The notes below the pieces were generated by a model that did no database searches, was not told the DNA's origin, and saw nothing but the letters and a program-made list of their open reading frames with translations. Source: Aureococcus anophagefferens (lineage: Eukaryota; Sar; Pelagophyceae; Pelagomonadales; Pelagomonadaceae). From it: a DNA stretch of 64,000 nucleotides. The stretch spans positions 2,770,003 through 2,834,002 of the forward strand of contig NW_008705563.1 of the NCBI RefSeq assembly GCF_000186865.1, written 5' to 3'. Made by a program: the position numbers and the translations under genes. How positions within the stretch are numbered: the first letter of the stretch is position 1; each line of letters begins with the position of its first letter. Shown here one piece after another: positions 9,028-17,353 of the stretch.

Positions 9028-9903
9028 ATGCGCCGACCGCTCGCATGGCTTGTGCTCTGCGTTGCGTTGTCGAACGCGCTCGACGAGGTTGGCGAGCGCG
9101 GCTTCCTCCTCGTCGCGACGTCCACGACGTTGGAACGCCTCTGGACCTACGAAGCGCGAGCAAAGACCGGCCAGATCGACCGCTACGACGACCTCGGCCC
9201 GGTGCTGCGCGACATCTGCCGCACGTCGTTCCGCGCGCGACTCATCGTGGGCACTGGGAAAGAGGCGGCGAAGGCGGAGCGCGTCCTGCCCTGCGATTCG
9301 ATTTCCGTCGCGCCGCTCGAGGTCGAGGAGCACCGCCGGCTCACGGACATCGAGCTCCGCTTCTTCAAGGTCGACGCGATCCTGAAGGGGTTGGACTATG
9401 CGTTTTCGGGCGGCACGCTCTACATCGACAACGACGTCGCGATCCGGCGCAGCGGCGTCGACGACCTCTTTGCGATGTTCGACGCCATGCGCAAGGAGAA
9501 AAAGGCCGTGGGCCTGCAAACCTCGCACATTTGTCTCCCGAAGAACCACAAGACGAAGATCCCGAAGAGCTTCTGCGAGCGCAACGGCGGCGTGATGTTC
9601 CTCGGAGACGCGGGAAAGGCGCGCGAGATCCTCGAGCGATGGAGCGAGGAGATCCGCGCGCACCCGAGCAAGGACGGCCACGACCAGGTGTCGCTTCGGA
9701 CCGTGCTCTTCGATTTCCGGGATGACCTTTACGACCTGCACCCCGTCGTCCAGCGCCGCGGGACGAGCGCGGACCCCTGCAAGCGCGTCGACACGAGCAA
9801 GGGACCGACGCTGCCGCATCTCTGGCACGACCACCACCTCGGCCGCCTCAAATACGCGCGGAGGCGCAAGGCGCAAGGCACCATCTGCGGCTTCGTGCCC
9901 TAA
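9028..9903 (+). CDS. Secretory-pathway nucleotide-sugar transferase-like protein
   Basis: 291 residues from ATG 9028; the in-frame GTG at 9007 is not a plausible eukaryotic start. The leader MRRPLAWLVLCVALSNALDE is a signal peptide. Around residue 130, GGTLYIDNDVAIRR has the hydrophobic-DxD-type metal/nucleotide-sugar site of GT-A glycosyltransferases. GGVMFLGDAGKAREILERW and GHDQVSLRTVLFDFRDDLYDLHP match the later acceptor region of nucleotide-diphospho-sugar transferases. A Golgi sugar transferase is likely; donor and acceptor are unknown. It converges on the sulfotransferase at 9920, with 16 bp between stops. Confidence 0.62.
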   Translation: MRRPLAWLVLCVALSNALDEVGERGFLLVATSTTLERLWTYEARAKTGQIDRYDDLGPVLRDICRTSFRARLIVGTGKEAAKAERVLPCDSISVAPLEVEEHRRLTDIELRFFKVDAILKGLDYAFSGGTLYIDNDVAIRRSGVDDLFAMFDAMRKEKKAVGLQTSHICLPKNHKTKIPKSFCERNGGVMFLGDAGKAREILERWSEEIRAHPSKDGHDQVSLRTVLFDFRDDLYDLHPVVQRRGTSADPCKRVDTSKGPTLPHLWHDHHLGRLKYARRRKAQGTICGFVP

Positions 9904-9919
9904 GAGTTTTTGATCACCG

Positions 9920-10725
9920 TTACACGACGTCGCCGCGGAGTGCGCGCGGCCGCGGCCCGTCCGGGTGGGCGACGGGCTCGGGCCGGAGGGCGCCGTCGGG
10001 CCAGGCCGTCGCCTTGAGGTCGAGCATCCACGCGTAGGGCGTCCCCGCGAGCGCGTCCTCGACGAGCCGCGCCGCGGAGGGCCCGACGCGGCCCGCGAGG
10101 CCCTCGTGGCGCTTCGACGCGGCCATGTGGGAGACCTGCTCGACGCAGGTCGACGTCGCGCCGGGCACGAGCGCGACGAGCGCCGCCGCGACGGCGGCGC
10201 ACACGTGCGCGACGACGTCGACGAAATCCAACTCCACGGCCGCCATGCCCAGCCGCGCCATCTCCGCGTGGCCCCGCTCGAGGATCGCCGCCTCCCACTC
10301 CATCGTGCGCAACGGCGCCGCGAAGAACTTGAGCGCGCGCCGCTCGACTTTCGAGTGGTTCCGCGGCTCGTCGCGCAAGCCCCACTCGGCGACGCGGTTC
10401 TCGAAGCTCGACACGAGCCGCGCGAGGTGGTTCTGTCTTCGGATCGTCACGACGCCGTGGAAGCCCGCGGCCTTGAGCGCCCGCGCGAAGGCCTCGGGCG
10501 TCCGGAGCCGCGACTGCGGGATCACCAGGTGCTGCGGCTTCACGTGCGTCAGCGCGGCCGTGCGGCGCCGCGCCGCGCGCGCGAGGCACCGCTCGAGCTG
10601 GTCCGGCGACAGGCCCACGAAGCCGAAGCCCTCCTTGCGGTTGTTGCAGTAGACCAGACCCGCCGACTCCTTGACGGAGTCGGCGAACGTGCCCGTCGCG
10701 CACCGGCCGAGCGACCAGATCGCGA

Positions 10726-10767
<42 letters not shown>

Positions 10768-11011
10768 GCGGCTCGCGGCTCGCGACCTCCTCCTTGAGGT
10801 CCGCGAGCAGGCGCAGGCGCCGCGGCTCCCAGGCGCTCGCGTTCGTCGGCCGCATGGACATCTCGAGCTTGGAGATGCGCTCGTCGAGCTGCGCGTCGCT
10901 GAGGTGCGCGAAGGACGAGCGCCGCTCGGTTTTTTTTTCGCCGAAGCCGAAGAGGCCGTCGACGGTTGCTGCCGTGGCGAGCAGCGCGAGCACGGCGGCG
11001 CTGCGAGCCAT
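9920..11011 (-). CDS. Secreted sulfotransferase-like protein
   Basis: 363 residues from ATG 11011, which opens a signal peptide (MARSAAVLALLATAATVDG). The frame runs up to 11050, but that codon is GTG. A polyglycine run of 13 residues, encoded by a CCG/GCC repeat at about 10728-10770, precedes VAIWSLGRCATGTFADSVKE, a PAPS-binding-loop-like segment. VVTIRRQNHLARLVSSFENR matches the RxNxxxxxxS element of NodH/Stf0-like sulfotransferases. Later helices fit the fold (YAWMLDLKATAWPDGAL). Sulfation of an extracellular glycan is a family-based guess. It is the second sulfotransferase in 10 kb; sequence similarity to the first is limited to the motifs. Confidence 0.6.
10728..10771. repeat. GCC trinucleotide repeat inside a gene
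   Basis: Uninterrupted GCC/CCG triplets coding for the polyglycine linker of the sulfotransferase at 9920-11011. It is likely polymorphic in length because triplet runs slip in replication. Confidence 0.8.
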
Positions 11012-11084
11012 CCTCGCGCCGCGCGCGGCAGCGTCGCGCAGCTTTGCCACAGTATCTCATACAGTGCGGTGCAGCGAGTCAGCG
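11012..11084. promoter_or_regulatory. 73-bp divergent upstream region with TTGCCACAG
   Basis: Lies between the ATG at 11011 (minus) and the ATG at 11085 (plus). TTGCCACAG sits at 11044-11052, midway between both starts. No other promoter element is visible. Confidence 0.35.
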
Positions 11085-13181
11085 ATGTCGTCTCGAGGCG
11101 ATATGGGCGGCAGTTGTGGATCACGTGGCGGCCGCGGCGGCCGCGGGAGCGGCCACCGGTCGCAGCACGGCGGCAACAACGGCCACCGCTCGCAGCACGG
11201 CGGCAGGGGCTCCGACCGCGACCGCTCGCCGCGCTCCTTGCGCGGCGCCGCGAGCAGCGGCGGCCGGTCGCGGTCGCCGCGCGACGACGGCAAGCGGCGG
11301 CGCGACGGCGGCGACCGGTCGCCGCGCGACCGCGACCGCGCGCGCGACGACGGCAAGCGCGCGCGCGGCTCCGGCGCCGAGCGGCCCGCGGCGCCGCCGG
11401 CGAAGCCGCAGCAGCGCGGCGCGAAGCGGGGCCGCGGCGGCGAGCCCGCGCCCCCGTCCGTCGCGGACGCGCTCGAGAAGAGCGACGCGGAGATCGGCCG
11501 GCTCGAGGGCGAGCTCGAGGCCCGGACGCGCGCGCACGCGCGGGAGACCGAGGCCGAGGCGGCCGGCAACGAGCGCATCGACGGCGAGCTCGCGGCGTTG
11601 GAGAAGCGGCGCCGCGCGCTCGAGGCGGAGCGGGGCGCGCTCAAGGTGAGGGTCATCGAGGCGGACCGCGACCGCGAGAAGTGCGCGCGCGAGCTCGACG
11701 TCGAGCGGAAGGCGCGCGAGGAGCTCGCGAAACTGCCGCCGCGCGCGCCGAGCCCGCCGCCGCGGAAGCGCGACCGCGCGGACACGGCCCCGCGTCGACG
11801 CGAGCCCCGGGGCCGCGGGGCCGGCCGCCGGCGCGACGCCCGCGGCGCCCGCGGCCGCGCCGCGGCGGGCCGCGTCGACGTCGAAGCGCGCGGCGCCGCG
11901 CGCGGACCGCGTCGTCGAGGCGAGCCGCCGCGGCGGCATGCAGAAGATTCGGGACGTCTTCGTCGAGGGCGACGGGTCCCTGCTGCTCGCGACGATCAAG
12001 GGCGACGTCGGCCGCGTGGCCCGCGACGCGTCGACGGACGACGAGGACGCCGAGGAGTCGCGCGTCGCGTTCGCGCCGGACGTCGCGTGGTTCGACGGCT
12101 GGGAGCCGACGACGTCGACGTCCGTCGCCGCGGCGGCCTACTCCGGGTCCGACGTCGTCCTCGCCTACGGCGACCGGGGCCTGGACGTCGTCGACGCCGC
12201 GACGGGCGCGCGGACCGCGTGCCTCGAAAAATCCTTCCGCAAGGGCGCGTCCGCCGTCGCCTGGCTCCCGGGCGGCGCCGGTTTGGTCGCCGGCGGCCAC
12301 GACCACGAGGTCGTCTTCGCGCGCCACACGGGCGGCGCCTGGCGCTTCGTCCACGCGCTCGGGAGCCCCCACCAGGGCAGGAAAAGAGTGCGAAATTCCC
12401 AACTTCAAAGGCTCCTCTCTCGGCCGTTTTCCACTCGTTTCGGCTGATTTTTGGACGAGCGATGATCTCTCGGAACGGTCTCGAAGCGTGGATGCTTTTC
12501 CCGGAACGCGCGCGCGCGGAACACTCACGTTGAAGCGACGTTGAATCACCCGCTTCCTGCCCAGGCCCCCACACGGCCAAGGTGTCGTGCGTCGGGTGCT
12601 TCGACGACGCGACGGCGCTGAGCGGGGGCGTGGACTGCCGCCTCGCGCTTTATGATTTGCACGAGGGCCGGCAGACCATGGCGCCGGAGCTCTACGGCTC
12701 CTTCAGCGAGCGGCGCCGCAAGTTCCACGCGCTCCGGCGCGTGCCGCGGTCCTCAGACGTCTTGGCCGTCGCGTCGCAGCCCTACGACCTCGTCTCGGAG
12801 GAGAAGTACAAGGTCGACTTCCTCGACAGGCGCTGCCAGCGCGTGTTGCCCGGCCTCGAGGCGTCCGCGGCCAAGTACTCCGAGTTCTGCGAGCCGCGGT
12901 TCTCCGACGACGGCGTCTACGTGTCGCTCGGGTCGTGCGACGGCGCGGTCAAGATCTGGGACCTGCGGCGGCTCCAGGGCAAGGACCGGCCCATGGAGTC
13001 GCACGCTGTCCCCCACGGCGAGGTCCTTGTCGACCGGGCCGCGGTCTCCCACGCGACGCTCCTCCAGCATGGGCCGCGCGGCGTCACCTTCGCCGCCGCG
13101 TGCGCCTCGCGCCTCGTCGTCCGCGCCTGGCGCCCGGAGCCGGCGTCGCCGGCGCCGCGGCCGCGCGCGAAGACGCGGTAA
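11085..13181 (+). CDS. SR/RGG-coiled-coil protein joined to WD40 repeats; contains an introner
   Basis: The N-terminal part from ATG 11085 is Arg/Gly/Ser/Asp-rich (SRGGRGGRGSG, RSPRDDGKRRRD), followed by a charged coiled coil (ALEKSDAEIGRLEGELEA) and a Pro/Arg tail. WD40-type sequence is in another frame from about 11806 (ASTSKRAAPRADRVVEASRRGG, then MQKIRDVFVEGDG at 11938) to TAA 13181. Repeats include AVAWLPGGAGLVAGGHDHEV and ALSGGVDCRLALYDL. A frame change between 11650 and 11938 must be an unmapped short intron or an assembly slip; alternatively the WD40 gene starts alone at ATG 11938. In the WD40 part, removing 12365-12564 joins ALGS to PHTAKVSCVGCF in frame. WD40 domains scaffold complexes; the SR-like N-terminus hints at RNA processing (inference). 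Confidence 0.6.
12373..12564 (-). mobile_element. Introner element copy A (192 bp), acting as a GC-AG intron
   Basis: An element of exactly 192 bp flanked by the 8-bp target-site duplication GCCCCCAC (12365-12372 and 12565-12572). Ends: CAGGGCAGGAAAAGAGTG on the left and CACCCGCTTCCTGCCCAG on the right, an imperfect inverted repeat. The intron is 12365-12564, 200 nt: GC of the left duplication is the donor and the element's terminal CAG is the acceptor. Removal restores the uninterrupted target and the WD40 reading frame (phase 1). Its internal sequence is the reverse complement of copies at 23098 and 46742. It encodes no protein. Confidence 0.9.
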
Positions 13182-13202
13182 GGGCGCTCGAGAAGCGTGC
13201 GC

Positions 13203-14729
13203 TTAGCGGCCCGCGCGCTCGTAGCGGGGCGGGCTCCGGCGGTCGTAGGCGTAGTCGCGGCCCCGGTCGTAGCGGTCGTCGCGGTAGCCGCCGCCGCCCC
13301 GGTCGTCGCCGCGGTAGCCGCCGCCGCGGTCGTCGCCGCGGTAGCCGCCGCCGCGGTCGTCGCCGCGGTAGCCGCCGCCGCGGTCGTCGCGGTAGGGGCC
13401 GCGGTCGTCGCGGTAGGCGCCGCGGTCGTCGCGGTAGGCGCCGCGGTCGTCGCGGTAGGGGCCGCGGTCGTCGCGGCGGTCGTCGCGGCGGTCGTCGTAG
13501 CGGGGGCGCGGCGGCGGCGGTTGCTCGCGCGGCGGGAGGTCGCGGGGCCGGTCGCCGACGGCGCGCCGGAGCCGCTCGTCGAGGTCGCGCGCGTCGACGG
13601 CGCGGCCGCGGTCGCCGCGGTCGTCGCGGTCGCGGTCGCCGACGCGGACGCGGTCGAGGTGGTCGTAGCCGCCGCGGACGGGCCGGTCGTCGCGGTGCCC
13701 GCCGCCGCCGTAGCCGCCCCGGTCGCGGCGGCCCGTCTGGACGTTGGGCCGCGGCGGGGAACGGCCGCTGACGGACGGCCGCGGCGGGCTCCGGGACCGG
13801 CTCCGCGACGACGAGCTCCGGCTCTCGGAGCGGCGCTTGCACATGCCCCAGGCCGTGCCCAGCATCTGGCCGCGGTGGCGCGCCTCGACCTCGGCGCGCC
13901 GCTGCGCCGGGTTCATCTCCGTGCACCGCGCGTCGGACGTGATCGGCGGCGCCTTGCCGCGCTCGTCGCCGCCGCGGCGGAGCGCGGCGAGCGCCGCGGG
14001 CGACGTGATGGACGCGAGGGCCGTGAGCTGCGTCGGGCCGACGACGCCGAGGCCCGCCGTGATCGTCGACGGCAGCTCGCGCTGGAGCGCGTCCGCGGCC
14101 TCGTGGAGCGCCGCGACGCGCTCGATTGTCGACGCGTCGAGCTCCTTGGCCTTGGCGGGGCGCACGGCGATGCGCTGGCCCGCGATGTCCGTGCCGTCCA
14201 TGGCCGCCGCGGCCTCGGCGGCCTCGGCGTCGCGGAACTCGACGAACGCGAACGCGCCGGACCCGTCGACGCGCGCGTCGGTCACGGGCCCGATGCACCC
14301 GAAGATCTCCGCGAGCACGTCCGCCGCGACGCAGCCGCCGAGCTTGCCGACGTAGATGGTCTTCGCCGGGTCGCCGTGGCCCGCGACGTTCGCCTTCGGC
14401 CCGTCGCCGCGGTTCCGCATTCCCCCCCGGCCCGCCTCCTGCTTGAAGCGGCTGATGACGCCGACCATGAACCCGCTCTTGTTCCGGATCTGGAAGAGGT
14501 TCGAATTGAGGAACCGCTCGACGCAGACGAGCGCGCTCTCCTCGGGCATGTTGCAGAGGTCGATGATGAGCTTCGGGTCCAGGTCCGCGGGGCCCAAGGC
14601 GCCCGTCTGCACCATGTCCTTGAGCCGCAGCTGGCAGCAGAGCGGCAGGTGCGACAGGTGGCCGCTCAGCACGGAGCCCGGCACGGGCTGCCGCGTGAAG
14701 ACGCTCGCGGCGCTCGCGCCGCTGCTCAT
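13203..14729 (-). CDS. RRM protein of hnRNP Q type with RS and RGG/YRDDRG tail
   Basis: 508 residues from ATG 14729. Residues about 40-100 (LIIDLCNMPEESALVCVERF, then FQIRNKSGFMVGVISRFKQE) match the acidic helical domain at the N-terminus of hnRNP Q/R-type proteins. KTIYVGKLGG (RNP2) and GAFAFVEFRD (RNP1) at about 125-165 define one RRM. The tail has an SR stretch (SESRSSSSRSRSRSPPRP) and long Asp/Arg/Gly/Tyr repeats with YRDDRG units. The protein should bind RNA and act in splicing or mRNA handling in the nucleus. The repeat DNA at 13260-13500 has units of about 15-24 bp, so copy number may vary between strains. It converges on the WD40 gene. Confidence 0.82.
   Translation of the reverse strand: MSSGASAASVFTRQPVPGSVLSGHLSHLPLCCQLRLKDMVQTGALGPADLDPKLIIDLCNMPEESALVCVERFLNSNLFQIRNKSGFMVGVISRFKQEAGRGGMRNRGDGPKANVAGHGDPAKTIYVGKLGGCVAADVLAEIFGCIGPVTDARVDGSGAFAFVEFRDAEAAEAAAAMDGTDIAGQRIAVRPAKAKELDASTIERVAALHEAADALQRELPSTITAGLGVVGPTQLTALASITSPAALAALRRGGDERGKAPPITSDARCTEMNPAQRRAEVEARHRGQMLGTAWGMCKRRSESRSSSSRSRSRSPPRPSVSGRSPPRPNVQTGRRDRGGYGGGGHRDDRPVRGGYDHLDRVRVGDRDRDDRGDRGRAVDARDLDERLRRAVGDRPRDLPPREQPPPPRPRYDDRRDDRRDDRGPYRDDRGAYRDDRGAYRDDRGPYRDDRGGGYRGDDRGGGYRGDDRGGGYRGDDRGGGGYRDDRYDRGRDYAYDRRSPPRYERAGR
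13260..13500. repeat. Short tandem repeats coding YRDDRG units
   Basis: Tandem 24-, 21- and 18-bp variants of CGGTCGTCGCGGTAG-like sequence on the + strand. They code, in reverse, for the low-complexity tail of the RRM protein. They are protein-coding repeats and have no spacer structure of a CRISPR array. Confidence 0.8.
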
Positions 14730-14906
14730 CGTCGTCGCGCGGGTCGGCGCTTCGGGTGTTTCGCTACCGAGACGCTACAATTGGTGCACCACCATCGTGT
14801 GGTGAAATCAGGCGCTCGCCGACCGAGCCGGCCGAGCTCGATCGAAGCCGGGGGGCGGCCCGTCACCGACAGCGTCGCTGCGAGTGGGCTTCGACGCGTC
14901 GACGCG
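14730..14906. promoter_or_regulatory. Divergent upstream region
   Basis: 177 bp between the RRM gene and the TPR-Aha1 gene starts. It contains an AT-richer patch around 14770-14810 with the imperfect palindrome GGTGCACCACC. No known element recognised. Confidence 0.25.
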
Positions 14907-17045
14907 ATGGCCGACACCGACGACGTGGGCGTCACCGCCTCGGACGCGAAGCCGTGGTACGCGGCGGAGTCGTCCGGCGCCAAGGACGCGCCGCCCGACG
15001 GCCTCGCCGTCGTCGCCGAGGCGCTGGCCTTCAAGGAGACGGGCAACCAGCTCTTGAAGGACGGCGTCTACACGGACGCCGTGTCCGAGTACGCCAAGGG
15101 CATCGACGTGCTCGTCGCCTTCGAGAAGGCGCAGAAGAAGGCCGACGACGCGCTCGTCAAGGACAGCGACGACGACGACGACGACGCCAAAAAGGACGAC
15201 GCGCCGGACCTCGCGGCCGTCGAGCTCCGCGAGGTGCGCGTGTCGCTGCACCTCAACAGCGCCATGGCGCTCCTCAAGCTCGAGCGCTGGGAGGACGCCA
15301 TCGGCAGCGCCGACGGCGCGCTGGCCGTGCAACCCGAGTGCGTCAAGGCGCTCTACCGCCGCGGCTGCGCGCGCGCGAAGCTCCTCCAGATCGAGTCCGC
15401 GGCGTCCGACCTCAAGCGCTGCGTCGAGCTCGAGCCGGGCAACCGCGACGCGAAGCGCGAGCTCGCCAAGCTCACCGCGGGTTTGCGGGAGAAGCGCGCG
15501 GCCGAGAAGAAGCGCTTCGGCGGCGCGCTCAACGCCGGCAAGGGCCTCTACGGCGACAAGGAGGCGGAGAAGGAGAAGAAGAAGCGCGACGAGCAGCTCG
15601 CATCCGCGAAGAAGCGGCGGCGCCACGAGGACGAGAACAAGGAGCGCGAGGCGCGCGGCGAGGACGCCATCTCCTACGCCGACTGGGAGAAGGCCGAGAA
15701 GGCCGAGGAGAAGAAGAAGGAGGACGCGGCGAAGAAGGAGCGGGACCGCGTCCAGAAGCTCCGCGACGAGATGCGCCGCAAGGAGCGCGCCGAGCGCGGC
15801 GACGACCGCGTCGTCGTCGACGACGAATTGGACCTCAAGTCGTGCAAGGGCTACAAGACGCTGCCCAACGGCCGGCGCACGTCCTACTTCACGAACGTGC
15901 CCGACGCGACGACGGCGGACCTGCTCAAGCAGGAGCAGGCGCCGAAGAAGATCGACTCGAGCGACGCGCTCGAGCGCGTGAATTCGGACGGGTCCGCGTG
16001 GAACGCCGCGGGCACGACGTTCGAGGAGCGCGACATGAAGAGCTGGTGCGACGACGCGCTCAAGAAGCACCTCAAGACCGCCGCGGCGAACGTCGACGGC
16101 TGCGCCCTCCTCGTCACGGCCGTGAAGAACTGCAAGGGCGAGGCGTCGATCGTCGTCTCGCGCGGCCGCGCGCGCCACGTCTTCGAGTACGCGGCGGACC
16201 TGGCCTTCGAGGCGTCCTTCCCCGCCGAGCCCTTGCCGGGGCCCGGCCCCGTGACCGTCAAGGGCACGATCCACCTCCCCGAGATCTCGTCGACCGTCAA
16301 CGACGGCAACTACGACTCCACCGTCAGCCGGAAGCCGACCTCGGCGAAGCTCAGCCGACCACGGGCCGACGCCCTCGACGCGGGCATCGCGAAGCTCCAG
16401 GACATGGCGAACCGCGCCATCGGCGACTTCGTCGCCGAGTACCAGGCGAAGAAGCTCGACGCGGAACGGCCCGCGCCCTTTAACATTTGCACCGCATACG
16501 CGTTCGCTCGGGCACTAGCTTCCGGGCACCGCATCTTCTTATGTTCCCCCCGCGCGCGAGCCGCTCATCGGTGGCTCGGGCGGCTCGACTTTGATCACCG
16601 GCGCACCAGATGCTTTCTTCGGCACTTTCTTCGGCGGCGCTTCTCCTTCGGTGCGCGCCCTCTTCATCGGTGGTTCATGAGACTCAACTTCGATGACCTG
16701 GCCGGATGCTCGGGCCTCCTCGAGCCGAGTGGTCGCCGCCTCTGCGGCGCTGCGGCTCCCGAGCACGCGCGGCTCGTCGTCGGCTTCTCGCGCTCGCTCG
16801 GCTTCTCTCCGCCGCTCGGCGCCGAGGACGCGAGCGACTACGACGCTCTCACCGAAGTTCTTGACGGCGACGACGGATGGAACGCCATCAACGCGCTCCT
16901 CGGCCAAGGCTTCAGCTCGATCCAGCTCGTCCTCTCTCTGCCGCTCGGCCTCCAAAACTTCTTCTTGCTGCCGCTCGGCCTCCAAGGCGGCTGCGTCTCG
17001 CTCCCGCCGGATCTCCAACGCTTCATCATCCGCGCTCTCCAGTAA
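14907..17045 (+). CDS. TPR co-chaperone with Aha1-type domain; 3' end doubtful
   Basis: From ATG 14907 (MADTDDVGVTASDAKPW). Residues about 35-190 form TPR repeats (FKETGNQLLKDGVYTDAVSE, VSLHLNSAMALLKLERWEDA, VKALYRRGCARAKLLQIESA), with an acidic insert. A long Lys/Glu coiled coil follows (about 190-310). WNAAGTTFEERDMKSWCDDA at about 365 starts an Aha1-type N-terminal domain, which in its family binds Hsp90 and stimulates its ATPase. TPR domains dock on the Hsp90/Hsp70 tail, so this should be a cytosolic Hsp90 co-chaperone. The uninterrupted frame ends at 17045, but beyond about 16490 it loses protein character and runs antisense to the gene at 16539-17153. The true end is probably near 16490 through an unseen splice or a base error. 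Confidence 0.72.
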   Translation: MADTDDVGVTASDAKPWYAAESSGAKDAPPDGLAVVAEALAFKETGNQLLKDGVYTDAVSEYAKGIDVLVAFEKAQKKADDALVKDSDDDDDDAKKDDAPDLAAVELREVRVSLHLNSAMALLKLERWEDAIGSADGALAVQPECVKALYRRGCARAKLLQIESAASDLKRCVELEPGNRDAKRELAKLTAGLREKRAAEKKRFGGALNAGKGLYGDKEAEKEKKKRDEQLASAKKRRRHEDENKEREARGEDAISYADWEKAEKAEEKKKEDAAKKERDRVQKLRDEMRRKERAERGDDRVVVDDELDLKSCKGYKTLPNGRRTSYFTNVPDATTADLLKQEQAPKKIDSSDALERVNSDGSAWNAAGTTFEERDMKSWCDDALKKHLKTAAANVDGCALLVTAVKNCKGEASIVVSRGRARHVFEYAADLAFEASFPAEPLPGPGPVTVKGTIHLPEISSTVNDGNYDSTVSRKPTSAKLSRPRADALDAGIAKLQDMANRAIGDFVAEYQAKKLDAERPAPFNICTAYAFARALASGHRIFLCSPRARAAHRWLGRLDFDHRRTRCFLRHFLRRRFSFGARPLHRWFMRLNFDDLAGCSGLLEPSGRRLCGAAAPEHARLVVGFSRSLGFSPPLGAEDASDYDALTEVLDGDDGWNAINALLGQGFSSIQLVLSLPLGLQNFFLLPLGLQGGCVSLPPDLQRFIIRALQ

Positions 17046-17153
17046 CTCCTCGTACGCGCGCGCGCCATCCCACTCGCCGTTCGAGTCGTAGCCGTAGCCG
17101 TCCATCTGCATCTCCAATTCGAAGTCCGCTGCAGACCCGCGTCCCTTGCCCAT
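16539..17153 (-). CDS. Acidic coiled-coil protein, unknown function
   Basis: 204 residues from ATG 17153. The N-terminus is acidic and aromatic (DGYGYDSNGEWDGARAYEEL). A long Glu/Arg/Ala helix follows (EIRRERDAAALEAERQQEEV), which should form a coiled coil. The C-terminus has a basic, nuclear-localisation-like patch (PPMKRARTEGEAPPKKVPKK) and two similar motifs, EVESHEPPMKRA and KVEPPEPPMSGS, that resemble SUMO-type psi-K-x-E sites (IKVEPPEP). I do not recognise a family. The frame is better than the plus frame it overlaps because charged heptads and low-complexity tails are retained. Confidence 0.6.
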   Translation of the reverse strand: MGKGRGSAADFELEMQMDGYGYDSNGEWDGARAYEELLESADDEALEIRRERDAAALEAERQQEEVLEAERQREDELDRAEALAEERVDGVPSVVAVKNFGESVVVARVLGAERRREAERAREADDEPRVLGSRSAAEAATTRLEEARASGQVIEVESHEPPMKRARTEGEAPPKKVPKKASGAPVIKVEPPEPPMSGSRAGGT

Positions 17154-17353
17154 CTTGTCAATCGCTTGGGTCGAGCGTCCCAGCCCGCCTCCACGAGCGC
17201 CTCCAGCGCTCCGGCGGCAGCCCCGTCAAAGGTTTGCGATGCTCAAATCATGCACCTCTGAGTTTCGGACGTCCACGCATCATCCAAATTACCACAGATA
17301 GAAGACGCCATCCACGCGTCGCCGCAGCCCGTAGCGAGCCAGCACAGCACACC

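Noticed and set aside
11646..11886. AAG/GTGAGG at 11646 as donor of an intron linking the coiled-coil and WD40 parts
   Set aside because: The donor looks good, but in-phase acceptors would remove clear coiled-coil coding sequence; left unresolved.
9965..12544. 859-codon plus frame over the sulfotransferase and WD40 genes
   Set aside because: Low-complexity composition and it ignores the clear domains in other frames; high GC removes stop codons in every frame.
12373..12564. Introner as a bacterial insertion sequence or MITE without function
   Set aside because: No transposase frame, and exact removal restores host reading frames in four genes, so intron function explains it better.
12388..12564. 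GT at 12388 as donor for introner A
   Set aside because: Using GTGCGA there leaves the downstream WD40 exon out of frame; the GC at 12365 keeps it.
13260..13500. Regular short repeats that could be taken for a CRISPR array
   Set aside because: No unique spacers; units are multiples of three and encode an Arg/Asp/Gly/Tyr tail in a eukaryotic RRM protein.
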